Shown here: positions 34,061-43,424 of the stretch, one piece after another
How the letters are laid out: each line of letters begins with the position of its first letter
Numbering within the stretch: the stretch's first letter is position 1
Source of the DNA: Curvibacter sp.
Lineage (GTDB): Bacteria; Pseudomonadota; Gammaproteobacteria; Burkholderiales; Burkholderiaceae_C
Length of the DNA: 64,000 bases
Assembly: GCA_020621965.1 (NCBI GenBank)
Contig: JAHRYV010000004.1
Coordinates: forward strand, 58,788-122,787
Reading direction: 5' to 3'
Notes under the pieces: model-generated
What the model was told of the DNA's origin: nothing
The model's input: the letters and a program-made list of their open reading frames with translations, nothing else
Databases searched by the model: none
Translations under genes and position numbers: made by a program

Positions 34061-34582
34061 ATGACACCGCAACAATTCGTTGGCGTCGCGCTGCGCCTGC
34101 TGGCCTTGTGGCTGGCCTTGAGCGCCGTGCGCTATTTTTTCGCGATTCCCGCGGCTCTCGCGCAGTACGACATGGCCGAGCGCACCGTGTATTCCTACTC
34201 GACAGGCATTGCGTACCTCGTTGTGGCTCTGCCGCTCTGGTTCTTTCCGATGTGGCTGGCGGGCAAGCTGCTGCCGAAAACCCGCTTCGAGCATCGTCTG
34301 AACCTCCAGCCCCTGGAGGCCATCCGGGTAGGCTGTGCGCTCATCGGCTTGTGGGTATTCGCCAGTGCCGTGCCCAATCTGGCCTGGTTCTACTTTCGGG
34401 CCGTGATGTTCAACCCGGTCACTTCGGCGTTTAACGCGCTGGATGCCAATGCCAAGCTGGACATTGCCGTCGCCCTTTTCGAGGTGTGCGTCTCTCTGGT
34501 CCTGATCTTCAGGGCGGGGCCGTTCGCGTCGATGGTCGAGGGGGCCGCATTCCGATCAGTCCATCGTGACGAAAGCTGCTGA
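34061..34582 (+). CDS. Hypothetical four-helix membrane protein
   Basis: 173 residues from ATG 34061. Hydrophobic segments lie near 5-35, 48-68, 87-110 and 135-155, separated by short loops. The motif LNLQPLEAIRVGCALIGLWVF is shared in style with small comamonad membrane proteins but has no named family that I recognise. No catalytic residues stand out. It lies between the response regulator and a DHFR-like gene. Confidence 0.6.
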   Translation: MTPQQFVGVALRLLALWLALSAVRYFFAIPAALAQYDMAERTVYSYSTGIAYLVVALPLWFFPMWLAGKLLPKTRFEHRLNLQPLEAIRVGCALIGLWVFASAVPNLAWFYFRAVMFNPVTSAFNALDANAKLDIAVALFEVCVSLVLIFRAGPFASMVEGAAFRSVHRDESC

Positions 34583-34624
34583 TGGCCTGCGGGCCGGACG
34601 GAACGCGCATCGGCCTGGTTGCCC

Positions 34625-35185
34625 ATGACAACCCAGTACTACACCGCCACCAGCCTGGACGGCTACATCGCCACCGAGGACAACTCCCTGGAGTGGCTGT
34701 TCCCGCTCGGCAACGTGAACGACACGAGTTATCCGGCCTTCATCGCGGAAGTCGGCGCCCTGGCCATGGGTTCGTCCACCTACGAGTGGATGCTGCGCCA
34801 TGCGCAGACCGTCACGGCCGAGACCGGCTCGGCCTGGCCCTATACGCAGCCGACCTGGATCTTCTCCAGTCGAAAATTGCCGGCCATCCCCGGCGCCAAG
34901 CTGCATTTCGTCCAGGGTGATGTGCGCCCTGTGCACGCCGCCATGCAAGGCGCGGCGGGTGGCAAGAACCTGTGGGTGGTGGGCGGGGGCGATCTGGCGG
35001 GGCAGTTCTATGACGCGGGGCTGCTGGACGAGGTGATCGTCCAGATCGGCTCGGTCACGTTGGGTAAGGGCAAGCCGCTGTTCCCGCGCCGGCTCACCAG
35101 CCCGCCCTTGCGGCTGGACTCCGTGCGCCAGGTCGGCACCGGTTTTGCCGAGCTGCGTTACACGGTGCCCCGGCCGGCAGCCTGA
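34625..35185 (+). CDS. Dihydrofolate-reductase-like (RibD C-terminal family) protein
   Basis: 186 residues from ATG 34625 (a TTG lies 6 bases upstream). YYTATSLDGYIATEDNSLEW is the typical first strand and loop. AMGSSTYEWML and the LWVVGGGDLAGQFYDAGLLDEVIVQIGSVTLG region (residues 118-149) complete the NADPH-binding fold. It is a different subgroup from the RibD-like protein at 28731. Substrate unknown. Confidence 0.88.
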   Translation: MTTQYYTATSLDGYIATEDNSLEWLFPLGNVNDTSYPAFIAEVGALAMGSSTYEWMLRHAQTVTAETGSAWPYTQPTWIFSSRKLPAIPGAKLHFVQGDVRPVHAAMQGAAGGKNLWVVGGGDLAGQFYDAGLLDEVIVQIGSVTLGKGKPLFPRRLTSPPLRLDSVRQVGTGFAELRYTVPRPAA

Positions 35186-35219
35186 ACGGTGGCGGCGCCG
35201 CCGGCACCACGCCGCGCTC

Positions 35220-35822
35220 TCAGACGCCGGCGATCACCGCCTCGATCTCGGCAAACGTGCGTGCCACCTCATGGGTCTGGATCATCTGCACGCCCAGCTG
35301 GCGCGCGATCTGCGAGGCCGAGAAGATACCCAGCAGGTACTGCGTGCCATCCGTGCCCTGGCCCACGACGATGGCGTGGGCGCGGCCGTCGGCCTTGAGG
35401 GTGGCGACGATGTCGCCCACGGTGGCCTTCTTCACGTCTTCCAGCGCCAGGGCCTCCACCTTGTCCACCGGCGCCATCACGTCGGCCACGCGCAGCTCGC
35501 CGCGGCTGCACTGGCGCTGCTGCGCCACCAGCACCGGCTTCTCACCCAGGATGTCCGTGGTGGTGACCACGCCGGCGATGCGCTGGTGGTCCGCCACGAC
35601 GATGAGCAGCCGCACGCCGCGCACCAGCATGGAGTGATTGGCCTCGTCCAGCGTCGCCTCGGCGTGGATGGTGGCCGAGGGGACCTGCGAGAGATCCGTC
35701 ATCACCAGCGTGGCCGCGGAGTCCGCCGTCACCGCGGGCGGGTTGAACGCCTCGAAGAGGTAACAGCCCGAGGTGGCGATGGATTGCTTGGCCAAGGGAC
35801 GGTGTTCAAGAACTTCATTCAT
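35220..35822 (-). CDS. CBS-domain protein
   Basis: 200 residues from ATG 35822, with a GAGGGTG ribosome site. Two CBS motifs are present: about residues 45-95 (ATIHAEATLDEANHSML ... RIAGVVTTTDILG) and about 115-190 (RVADVMAPVDKVEALAL ... LLGIFSASQIARQLG). CBS pairs bind adenine nucleotides and regulate partner proteins. It is divergent from the AMP nucleosidase gene, 229 bp apart, so an adenylate-sensing link is possible but unproven. Confidence 0.88.
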   Translation of the reverse strand: MNEVLEHRPLAKQSIATSGCYLFEAFNPPAVTADSAATLVMTDLSQVPSATIHAEATLDEANHSMLVRGVRLLIVVADHQRIAGVVTTTDILGEKPVLVAQQRQCSRGELRVADVMAPVDKVEALALEDVKKATVGDIVATLKADGRAHAIVVGQGTDGTQYLLGIFSASQIARQLGVQMIQTHEVARTFAEIEAVIAGV

Positions 35823-36051
35823 GGTGTCACCCTCAAAAATGGACGCGCTGCAGGCGGCAGGGAACGCTGTCTCGTCTAGCAAATTCGGTGCCACGCGTTC
35901 GCCACCGGATCACGACGAAGTCACTACGGCAAGACGACTTCAGGCTAGTCCCCGGCCCGGGCGGCGTCGTCCGTAGAAATACGGACCCCGGCGCGGTCCG
36001 GTGCGCCGCCGCGGTGGCAGCGCCGCCCTTGGGCAGGCACAATGGTTCCGT

Positions 36052-37545
36052 ATGCACCACCTGCCGCCCTTCATCTCCCCGCAAGCTTACGACGATGCCG
36101 CCGCGGCGCTGGCCCAGGTGCGTCTGATCTATGACGCCGGCATCGCCCACCTGCGCGCGGGCATGCAGCGTTTCGTGGCCGGCGACGACAGCGCCGGGCC
36201 GGTGCGCGCCTTCTACCCGCTGGTGCGCATCCGCACCGAAACCGTGCTGCGCCGGCCGGCGGGTGCGCGCGAGCGCCTGAGCTACGGCTTCGTCGCCGGG
36301 CCCGGCGTCTACGAGACCACGCTCACGCGCCCCGATCTGTTCGGCAACTACTACCTGGAGCAGTTCCGCCTGCTGCTGCTCAACCACGGCGTGACGCTGG
36401 AGGTGGGCACCAGCCGCCAGCCCATCCCCGTGCACTTCTCCTTTGCCGAGCACGAGCACATCGAAGGCAGCCTCAGCGCCGAACGGCGCCAGCTGATGCG
36501 CGACTGGTTCGACCTGCCCGACCTGGGCGCCATGGACGACGGCATCGCCAACGGCACCCACCAGACGCAGCCGGGGCAGCCCTTGCCGCTCTCGCTGTTC
36601 ACCGCGCCGCGCATGGACTATTCGCTGCATCGCCTGCGCCACTACACGGGCACGGTGCCCGAGCACTTCCAGAACTTCGTGCTCTTCACCAACTACCAGT
36701 TCTACATCGACGAGTTCATCCGCCTGGGCCACGAGCTCATGCAGGATGGCAGTGGCGACTATGCGGCCTTCGTCGAACCCGGCAACGTGGTGACACGCCG
36801 GGTGGGCGAGGCGGCGCAGGCCAGGGACGCCCTGGGCAAGGCGCCGCCCCGGCTGCCGCAGATGCCCGCCTATCACCTGGTGCGCCCCGACGGCAACGGC
36901 ATCACCATGGTCAACATCGGTGTGGGGCCGGCCAACGCCAAGAACATCACCGACCACGTCGCCGTGCTGCGCCCGCACGCCTGGCTGATGCTGGGTCATT
37001 GCGCCGGCCTGCGCAACGGCCAGCAGCTGGGCGACTACGTGCTGGCCCACGCCTATGTGCGCGAGGACCATGTGCTCGACGAGGAGCTGCCGCTGTGGGT
37101 GCCCATCCCCGCGCTGGCCGAGGTGCAGCTCGCGCTGGAGCAGGCCGTGGCCGACGTGACGCAGATGCGTGGCACTGAGCTCAAGCGCATCATGCGCACG
37201 GGCACGGTCGCCACCACCGACAACCGCAACTGGGAGCTGCTGCCCGACGACCAGCCGCAGCGCCGCTTCAGCCAGAGCCGGGCCGTGGCCCTGGACATGG
37301 AAAGCGCCACCATCGCCGCCAACGGCTTCCGTTTCCGCGTGCCTTACGGCACCCTGCTGTGTGTGAGCGACAAGCCGCTGCACGGCGAGATCAAGCTGCC
37401 CGGCATGGCCGACCAGTTCTACCGCGAGCGGGTGGACCAGCACCTGCGCATCGGCATCCGCGCGCTGGAGCTGCTGCGCGAGGGCGGCATCAACCAGCTG
37501 CACAGCCGCAAGCTGCGCAGCTTTGCGGAAGTGGCGTTCCAGTAG
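36052..37545 (+). CDS. amn: AMP nucleosidase
   Basis: 497 residues, close to the E. coli Amn length. It hydrolyses AMP to adenine and ribose 5-phosphate, linking adenylate level to purine salvage. The N-terminal regulatory domain includes FYPLVRIRTETVLRRP. The C-terminal phosphorylase fold carries VNIGVGPANAKNITDHVAVLRP, given here as residues about 286-307, and the catalytic region ALDMESATIAANGFRFRVPY. The ATG at 36052 was chosen by homology to the MHHLPPFISP start. Confidence 0.94.
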   Translation: MHHLPPFISPQAYDDAAAALAQVRLIYDAGIAHLRAGMQRFVAGDDSAGPVRAFYPLVRIRTETVLRRPAGARERLSYGFVAGPGVYETTLTRPDLFGNYYLEQFRLLLLNHGVTLEVGTSRQPIPVHFSFAEHEHIEGSLSAERRQLMRDWFDLPDLGAMDDGIANGTHQTQPGQPLPLSLFTAPRMDYSLHRLRHYTGTVPEHFQNFVLFTNYQFYIDEFIRLGHELMQDGSGDYAAFVEPGNVVTRRVGEAAQARDALGKAPPRLPQMPAYHLVRPDGNGITMVNIGVGPANAKNITDHVAVLRPHAWLMLGHCAGLRNGQQLGDYVLAHAYVREDHVLDEELPLWVPIPALAEVQLALEQAVADVTQMRGTELKRIMRTGTVATTDNRNWELLPDDQPQRRFSQSRAVALDMESATIAANGFRFRVPYGTLLCVSDKPLHGEIKLPGMADQFYRERVDQHLRIGIRALELLREGGINQLHSRKLRSFAEVAFQ

Positions 37546-37670
37546 CCTGAGCGCTTGCGGCGCTGGCCGGCCCCGGCGGCCACGTAGCACTTGGTCACAG
37601 TGCTGTGGCGTGGCAACCCTATACTGGGTGCGGCCCGCCACGGTGGTTTGCGCGGGCAGGAGTGCATGGC

Positions 37671-38747
37671 ATGGAGAAGGCATCGACGACGGCCCCGCCC
37701 GGCCCTACGCTGCAGGCACGCCTGCGGCAGCTGCTGGGCGGTGGTGGCGGCCGCGGCCGGCTCAACCTGGCGCTGCAGGGCGGCGGCGCGCACGGCGCCT
37801 TCACCTGGGGCGTGCTCGACGCGCTGCTGCAGGACGAGGGCCTGGACTTCGAGGGCTTCAGCGGCAGCAGCGCCGGCGCCATGAACGCCGTGGTGCTGGC
37901 CGACGGCTGGCTCAAGGGCGGGCGCGCCGGCGCGCGCGAAGGGCTGCGCCGTTTCTGGACCGAGCTGGGCCAGCACATGCCCTGGGGCCTGATGACACGC
38001 CGCCGCGGCGACAGCATCGGCCTGGCGCCGGCCGGCCAGCTGCTGGCCAGCTGGGCGGGCCAGTTCTCGCCGGCACAGCTCAACCCCTTCGACCTCAACC
38101 CCCTGCGCGACCAGCTGGCCGCGCAGATCGACTTCGAACAGCTGCGCGCGCATTGCCCCTTCAAGCTCTTCGTCGGCACCACCCAGGTCAACACCGGCAA
38201 GCTGCGCGTGTTTCGCGAGCACGAGCTCAGCGTGGAGGTATTGCTGGCCTCGGCCTGCCTGCCCAAGATCCACCGCACCGTGCTGATCGAGGGCGAGCCC
38301 TACTGGGACGGCGGCTACAGCGCCAACCCGGCCATCTTTCCGCTGTTTTACGACTGCGTGTCGCGCGACGTGCTGCTGGTGCTGCTCAGCCCCTTGCGGC
38401 GCGAGCGCACACCGCAGACCGTGACCGAGATCGAGACCCGCATCGCCGAGCTGGGTTTCACCGCCACCTTCATGCGCGAGATGCGCATGTTCGCCCAGGC
38501 CACCGAATTCGCCACGCCCGCGCTGGGCGGGCGCCTGGAGCGGCGCCTGCACGAGATGCGCTTTCACATGGTCGACACCAGCGAGGTCGAGAGCCTCTCG
38601 CGCAGCGACAGCAAGCTCATCGCGCACCAGCCCTTTCTGCAGCGCCTGCACGAGCAGGGCCTGGAGCACGGTCTGGCCTGGCTGCGTGAGGGCGCGCCGT
38701 CGCTGGGCCGGCGCTCGACCATCGACGTCAAGGGTTTGTTCGGCTGA
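37671..38747 (+). CDS. Patatin-like phospholipase
   Basis: 358 residues. The oxyanion loop is LNLALQGGGAHGAFTWGVLD (31-50), the nucleophile elbow GSSAG has Ser67, and the catalytic Asp lies in the WDGGYSANP (DGG) motif. No signal peptide is seen, so it is cytoplasmic or injected. Bacterial patatins hydrolyse phospholipid acyl chains and act in lipid turnover or as effectors. It resembles the PlpD-unrelated cytoplasmic group common in proteobacteria. A GCAGGAG ribosome site precedes the ATG. Confidence 0.9.
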   Translation: MEKASTTAPPGPTLQARLRQLLGGGGGRGRLNLALQGGGAHGAFTWGVLDALLQDEGLDFEGFSGSSAGAMNAVVLADGWLKGGRAGAREGLRRFWTELGQHMPWGLMTRRRGDSIGLAPAGQLLASWAGQFSPAQLNPFDLNPLRDQLAAQIDFEQLRAHCPFKLFVGTTQVNTGKLRVFREHELSVEVLLASACLPKIHRTVLIEGEPYWDGGYSANPAIFPLFYDCVSRDVLLVLLSPLRRERTPQTVTEIETRIAELGFTATFMREMRMFAQATEFATPALGGRLERRLHEMRFHMVDTSEVESLSRSDSKLIAHQPFLQRLHEQGLEHGLAWLREGAPSLGRRSTIDVKGLFG

Positions 38748-38933
38748 AGCGGCGTCTTTGCATCGCCCGCGTCGAATCGCGCGCCCTGGATGTGTCGGTT
38801 TTTTGACGGTCGCCTAAAACCGCAGCAGCGTGTGCGGTTGTCATCACTCTGCCCTGTTCGCTCTTCACACTGGCCTGCGTGACATACGCCAACCGTGGCG
38901 CGATGACGCAGTTCGAGACAGGGAGTGGATGTG

Positions 38934-39356
38934 ATGTACGTGCAGACGATCGATCAAGAGAGCCTGGCCATCGATCCCGGGCGGATTCGTGAAGTCATCG
39001 CCGTGACGCGGTGCTGGTGGGGCATCGGTGAGGGGCGACGGCTGCGGCCGCTGGGCGCGTTGGCGCCCGACGAAGTGCTGCAGGCGCTGCAGGCCGGCGA
39101 GCGGGTGCAGTGGCAGGGCTGGTCGATCAGGACCACCGCGCCGCGGCGCATCGGCCTGCCCCTGGGCGAGTCGGCCTGGGCGGCGGGCATCCTGGCCGTG
39201 TCGGCCCACGGCCTGGCCAGCGAACTGCACGTCAGCGCCGAGGGTGTGCAGCGCATCTGCCTGCGCATTGCGCAGATGGACGGCCGCAAGGCCCGCGCCA
39301 GCCGGGCCGAGCTGCAAGACCGCGCCTGGCCGCAATGGGAGCTGGAGGACCATTAG
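38934..39356 (+). CDS. Hypothetical protein
   Basis: 140 residues from ATG 38934 with a GGGAG site 8 bases before it. It is soluble and Trp-rich (TRCWWGIGEGRRLRPLG, EESAWAAG-like). The segment DEVLQALQAGERVQWQGWSI contains one charged helix and strand, and an HTH-like element (LHVSAEGVQRICLRIAQM) could bind DNA. No family is recognised. Intergenic neighbours on both sides make it monocistronic. Confidence 0.55.
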   Translation: MYVQTIDQESLAIDPGRIREVIAVTRCWWGIGEGRRLRPLGALAPDEVLQALQAGERVQWQGWSIRTTAPRRIGLPLGESAWAAGILAVSAHGLASELHVSAEGVQRICLRIAQMDGRKARASRAELQDRAWPQWELEDH

Positions 39357-39381
39357 CCGCCGCAATTAGCGGGCCGGCCGC

Positions 39382-39642
39382 TCAGCCCGTGAAGGCCGCG
39401 GTGTCACCCGGGCGGCGCAGCATCTGGTTGACCTCGTCCAGGTGCATCTCTTCGGCGACGATCATCTCGCGGGCGTACTCCTCCAGCAGCACCGAAACGC
39501 CTTCGGTGATCTTCAGCAGATCGTAGTAGGCGGCCAGTGCGTTCTTCTCGTGCGCCAGGCTCTCGCGCAGGATGTCGCCGATGTCGTGCTGTTCCGTCTC
39601 CAGCAGCGTGACCAGCTCGCCGGCCTTGTCATCCCGGGCCAC
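39382..39642 (-). pseudogene. 5'-truncated ferritin-like (bacterioferritin-type) gene
   Basis: About 86 codons encode the second half of a ferritin-like four-helix bundle. HEKNALAAYYDLLK and EEYAREMIVAEEMHLDEVNQ carry the Glu and ExxH iron-site residues. The family normally has another ~70-80 residues with the first two helices. Upstream, the same strand runs straight into the end of the CYTH-CHAD gene, with no start codon of its own in the homologous part. A deletion appears to have fused the two genes near 39645-39660. Confidence 0.65.
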
Positions 39643-41149
39643 GGGCCGATGACCCCGTGCCGACCGCCACGCCGCGCAGGAATTCCGCAAGCCCGCGGTT
39701 GGCCTCCAGCGTGGCGGCCAGGGTGCTGGCCTGCATGAGGTCGCGGGTTGCTCCCAGGGTGGTCTGCAGCTCCATCGCCTGCTGGTGCCAGCGCTGCGCG
39801 CGCTGCTTGGGCAGGAACGGGCGCAGCGCCTCGATGGCATAACGCAGCCGTTTGGCGAGGATGCGCACCCGGTGCTGCTGCGCGGGGCCGGGCGAGCGCT
39901 TCAGCGCGCGCTTGAGCTGCCGGCGCAGGCGGTCCAGGCGCTGTCGGGCCCAGCGGGGCAGCGCCTCCTGCGGCCCGGTGTCCGTGCTGCCCGTCGCCTG
40001 CGGGTCCGTCAGGTTCTCGATCCATTGTGTGGTGGCGAGCAGGCATGCGCCCACGGCCGGGGTCTGGAGTGCAAAGCGCACCGCCTTGCGCTGCAGCGTG
40101 GTCGCCTGCAGCATGGACGCCGCCAGGGTCTGCCATTCCTCGGTGCGCTGCAGGTCGCCGCCTGCATAGGCCGCGGCCAGCGGCGGCAGCGTCTCGGTGC
40201 GGGCGACATCCAGGTCGCGCAGTTCGCCCAGAAAGCTCAACAGCGGTTGCAGCGGCAGCCACGACGGCGGCGGCGCATCGGCGGGCAGGGCCGCCCTGAA
40301 CAGCCGCCAGGCACTGCGAAAACGCCGCCAGCCGACCCGCGCCTGGTGCACCACCTCCGCTTCGTCCGAGCCGCGCAGGGCCGACAGATTGGCCGTGAAC
40401 TGGCTGAAGGTCTCGCGCAGCACACGCTGGGCCGCCTCCACCACCGACAGCTTGGTCTCCAGCACCGGTGGCCTGGCCCGCAGCGGCGCCTCGGCTACCC
40501 CCAGGGCCAGGGCATAACCGCGTTCGGCCTTGCTCTGGCTTGCCGGCAAGACCGCGATGTCGCGGGCAATGAGCTGCGCCACGTCGAACAGGGCCTGGGG
40601 TGAGCCGGCCAGCAGTTCGAGCTCCAGCTCGCAGATGGGGCTGCGTCGGTCACCGGCCTCGATGTGGCCGATGTCCAGCGCCACCTCGACCACGCTGCCG
40701 TTGCGCCGGCGCACGGTCCAGCGCGTGCGCTGGAAGCTGGTCACGAAACACGGCGCCAGCGCGCGGAAGATCGCGCCATCCGGGTCGAGCCGGGGCCAGG
40801 GGGTTTCCTTGAGGGCGCGGCGCCTCAACGCGGCGTCGGGCACCGGCACCTCCCATTCGCCGCGCCGGCTCAGGGCCGAGTCCTCCTCTGCGGCGGTCTT
40901 GAGTGTCTGCAGCCAGCGCGGCCGGGCTTCGCTGCCCAGGCGGCGCAGCCGCAGCGCCGCACGCTGCTGGCGCAGGGCCAACTCGGGTGTGTCGTAGTAG
41001 ATGTTGTGCAGGTGCTGCGCGCTGGCCTTGCGCCGCGCCAGCACCGGCACGCGGGCCAGCCGCCGCGCCAGGCCGGTCGCATCGGCGGCGGGCAGGGCCA
41101 GCTTCAGTTCGATTTCCCCGGCGGGGCGGGGGGTGTCGGCGCGTTTCAT
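39629..41149 (-). CDS. CYTH-CHAD domain protein
   Basis: 506 residues. The N-terminal CYTH (triphosphate tunnel) domain starts with the EIELKLAL (ExExK) motif and carries many basic and acidic tunnel residues. The C-terminal CHAD domain, rich in His and Arg (HQARVGWRRFRSAWRLFRA, residues near 270-290), binds polyphosphate. It follows a PPK2 gene 33 bp upstream, supporting a polyphosphate role (inorganic triphosphatase or granule-binding). The last residues (VGTGSSARGPG) do not look like a normal CHAD end and coincide with the ferritin-gene junction, so the C-terminus may be altered. Confidence 0.85.
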   Translation of the reverse strand: MKRADTPRPAGEIELKLALPAADATGLARRLARVPVLARRKASAQHLHNIYYDTPELALRQQRAALRLRRLGSEARPRWLQTLKTAAEEDSALSRRGEWEVPVPDAALRRRALKETPWPRLDPDGAIFRALAPCFVTSFQRTRWTVRRRNGSVVEVALDIGHIEAGDRRSPICELELELLAGSPQALFDVAQLIARDIAVLPASQSKAERGYALALGVAEAPLRARPPVLETKLSVVEAAQRVLRETFSQFTANLSALRGSDEAEVVHQARVGWRRFRSAWRLFRAALPADAPPPSWLPLQPLLSFLGELRDLDVARTETLPPLAAAYAGGDLQRTEEWQTLAASMLQATTLQRKAVRFALQTPAVGACLLATTQWIENLTDPQATGSTDTGPQEALPRWARQRLDRLRRQLKRALKRSPGPAQQHRVRILAKRLRYAIEALRPFLPKQRAQRWHQQAMELQTTLGATRDLMQASTLAATLEANRGLAEFLRGVAVGTGSSARGPG

Positions 41150-41182
41150 GGTGTCGGTTTGCCGCGCCGGTCCGGGCCGCGC

Positions 41183-41992
41183 TCAGTCCACCGAGGCGAT
41201 GGGCTTGGGTGCCGTGCCGAAGCGCTCGCGCAGGGGCTTGTGGTCCAGGGGCGGGAACTTGACCACCGTCTGCGGCACCTTGCGCTCCGGGATGTGGTCG
41301 AGCAGGTGGCGGATCAGCGTCAGCCGGCCGCGCCGCTGGTCGTTGAAGTCCACCAGCACCCAGGGTGTCTTCTTGCTGTGCGTGGCCTTGAGCATGGCGT
41401 CGCGCGCCCGGCCGTACTCGGCGTACTTCTGGCGCGCCTGCTCGTCGATGGGGCTGAGTTTCCAGCGCTTGAGCGGGTCGGCCGCGCGTTCGGCAAAACG
41501 CTCCTCCTGCTGCGCCTGGTCCACCGTCAGCCAGTACTTGAACAGCAGGATGCCGTCGTCCACCAGCATGCGCTCGAACACGGGCGCCTGCTTGAGAAAA
41601 GCCTTGGTCTCGTCTTCGGTGCAAAAACCCATGACACGCTCGACACCGGCGCGGTTGTACCAGCTGCGGTCGAAGAACACCATCTCGCCGGCCGCGGGCA
41701 GATGCGGCACGTAACGCTGGAAATACCACTGCGTCTTCTCGCGCTCGCCGGGCTTGGACAGCGCCACCGTGCGGCACTGGCGCGGGTTCAGGGTGTCGGA
41801 CATCGCGGCGATCACGCCGCCCTTGCCGGCCGTGTCGCGGCCCTCGATCACCACCACCAGGCGCTTGCCCGTGTGCTGCAGCCAGCGGGCCACGTCGTTC
41901 AACTCCAGCTGCAGCGCCGCGAGCCGGTCGTAGTACTCGTCCTTGTCCAGCTTGCCGGACTTGGCGCTTTTGCCGTTTTTTGCCTTCTTCAT
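41183..41992 (-). CDS. ppk2: Polyphosphate kinase 2
   Basis: 269 residues of the PPK2 family, which uses polyphosphate to phosphorylate nucleoside diphosphates. The Walker A motif is GRDTAGKGGV, the lid and Walker B region includes FFDRSWYNRAGVERVMGF, and the basic N-terminal tail (MKKAKNGKSAKSG) suggests a polyphosphate-facing surface. Which class (I or II) is not certain. It is co-directional with the CYTH-CHAD gene 33 bp downstream, forming a polyphosphate pair. Confidence 0.92.
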   Translation of the reverse strand: MKKAKNGKSAKSGKLDKDEYYDRLAALQLELNDVARWLQHTGKRLVVVIEGRDTAGKGGVIAAMSDTLNPRQCRTVALSKPGEREKTQWYFQRYVPHLPAAGEMVFFDRSWYNRAGVERVMGFCTEDETKAFLKQAPVFERMLVDDGILLFKYWLTVDQAQQEERFAERAADPLKRWKLSPIDEQARQKYAEYGRARDAMLKATHSKKTPWVLVDFNDQRRGRLTLIRHLLDHIPERKVPQTVVKFPPLDHKPLRERFGTAPKPIASVD

Positions 41993-42270
41993 GGTCGCAT
42001 CGTAGCGGAGGCAGGGCGGTAATTCAATTCATCTCGGGTGTGGCCCGCCACCCGTGCGCGCGACTCCGGGGCAAAAACCGCCGCCCTCCGAGGACCACGC
42101 GGCGAGGGAAAAGATTCTTTTTGCGCGCAAGTCCTTCCATTCCCGGCCGGCGCCCCGCCCCGTGCCCGGTATATTCACACCTAAGCAATTCGGAACCCCA
42201 TTTGCCGAGGAGACGGGCGTGGCACCTGCCGGTGTGCGCGTGTCGACTCCCTATCCTATCTGTCCACCGC

Positions 42271-43257
42271 ATGACCTTCCCCGAATCGATCAAGACCGGC
42301 CTGTCGAAGCTGATGGAGTTCAGCGGCCGTGCCAGCCGCAGCGAATACTGGTGGTTCAGCCTCTTCGTGGTGCTGGTGCTGGCGCTGCTGGTGGTGGGCA
42401 TCGAGCTGGTGTACCGGCTGGGCGGGGACCGGGTTCCGTACGGGACCCTGGTGGTGCTGCTGGTGCCGCTGTATCTGGCCCTGGTGTCGGTGCAGGTGCG
42501 CCGCTTGCGCGATGCGGGCTTCAGCCCGTGGTGGACCTTGGTCAACCTGATTCCCTACGTGGGCGTGCCGCTGGTGCTGGTGCTGACCCTGCTGCCCGGC
42601 GGGGGGCGCGACGGCGGCCAGGACGGACCCGAGTCAACCCAGGGCTCCCTCTCGACCCTCTCCATCATGATGGTGTCGGGTTGGGGCGCCCTGACGGGCG
42701 GCGCCGCCCTGAGCGGCGAGAAGCCCAAGCCAAGGAGCTGGCTGCCCCTGATCGGCGTGGTGCTGCTGGCGGCCGCGGTCTTCGTGGTCGTGTACCTGGG
42801 TTATCAGGAGTGGCGAGACAGCCGGCGGCCGCCAGCGCCCGCGCCGGTTCCGGTGGCACCGGCCCCGCCCCAGGCCGAGTCCAGCCTGAGCCTGATCGAC
42901 GAGACGTCCGGCGCCCGGCTCTACTACGACAAATCCTCGGTGCGCCTCGCGGGGCCGGGCATGATCTCGATCCAGCTCGTGTTCGACTTTGCACAGCCCC
43001 GGGAGCGGGACGGCGTGAGATTCCACTCCCTGAAGCAGAACGAGGCCTTCGATTGCGCCGTGCGCACCTCCTCCTGGAGCACGCGGTTTTACATGAGCGA
43101 GCCGCTGGGGGAGGGCGCGGCGGTGCTCATCGAAGAGGGCACCGGCTCCCTGCTGGACATGAGCGACAGCGAGATCCGCAATCAGCGGCTCGACACCGTG
43201 TGCAAGCTGCTGCCCGGCCCGGACGTGCCCACGCCGGCTGCTGCGACCGGCAACTAG
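42271..43257 (+). CDS. DUF805 membrane protein with periplasmic C-terminal domain
   Basis: 328 residues from ATG 42271. The N-terminal DUF805 part (FSGRASRSEYWWFSLF, then RRLRDAGFSPWW) has about four membrane helices. A Pro-rich linker (PPAPAPVPVAPAPP) follows a further helix (~165-185). The remaining ~110 residues are an extracytoplasmic or exposed beta-rich domain with two Cys residues, resembling a stand-alone stress-associated domain. The family function is unknown. Its stop overlaps the stop of a convergent small gene by 3 bp. Confidence 0.8.
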   Translation: MTFPESIKTGLSKLMEFSGRASRSEYWWFSLFVVLVLALLVVGIELVYRLGGDRVPYGTLVVLLVPLYLALVSVQVRRLRDAGFSPWWTLVNLIPYVGVPLVLVLTLLPGGGRDGGQDGPESTQGSLSTLSIMMVSGWGALTGGAALSGEKPKPRSWLPLIGVVLLAAAVFVVVYLGYQEWRDSRRPPAPAPVPVAPAPPQAESSLSLIDETSGARLYYDKSSVRLAGPGMISIQLVFDFAQPRERDGVRFHSLKQNEAFDCAVRTSSWSTRFYMSEPLGEGAAVLIEEGTGSLLDMSDSEIRNQRLDTVCKLLPGPDVPTPAAATGN

Positions 43258-43424
43258 CGCACGATGGCGATGTAGGCGCGCAGCACGAGCGAGGTCAGCT
43301 TCAGCGGCGCGTTCTTCAGCCAGCCCGGCACCCAGGCCGGTGCATTGACAGAGACACGCGTGGCCCAGCGGATGACCGGGCGCAGCCAGGCGGGCGTGGG
43401 AATGACACGGTGCGGGGGCTTCAT
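43254..43424 (-). CDS. Small conserved-looking protein (56 codons)
   Basis: A 56-residue protein, MKPPHRVIPTPAWLRPVIRW at its start and YIAIVR at its end. It is basic, Trp/Pro-rich and amphipathic, with a hydrophobic helical tail. Its ATG overlaps the stop of the SSB-like gene (ATGA at 43421-43424), a strong sign of a translated operon partner. The 3' end overlaps the convergent DUF805 gene's stop. It is too short for many gene finders. Function unknown. Confidence 0.6.
   Translation of the reverse strand: MKPPHRVIPTPAWLRPVIRWATRVSVNAPAWVPGWLKNAPLKLTSLVLRAYIAIVR

Noticed and set aside
42030..42270. Longer N-terminus of the DUF805 protein starting near 41980
   Set aside because: The added residues are Arg/Pro-rich and unlike the family, which begins at TFPESIKTGL.
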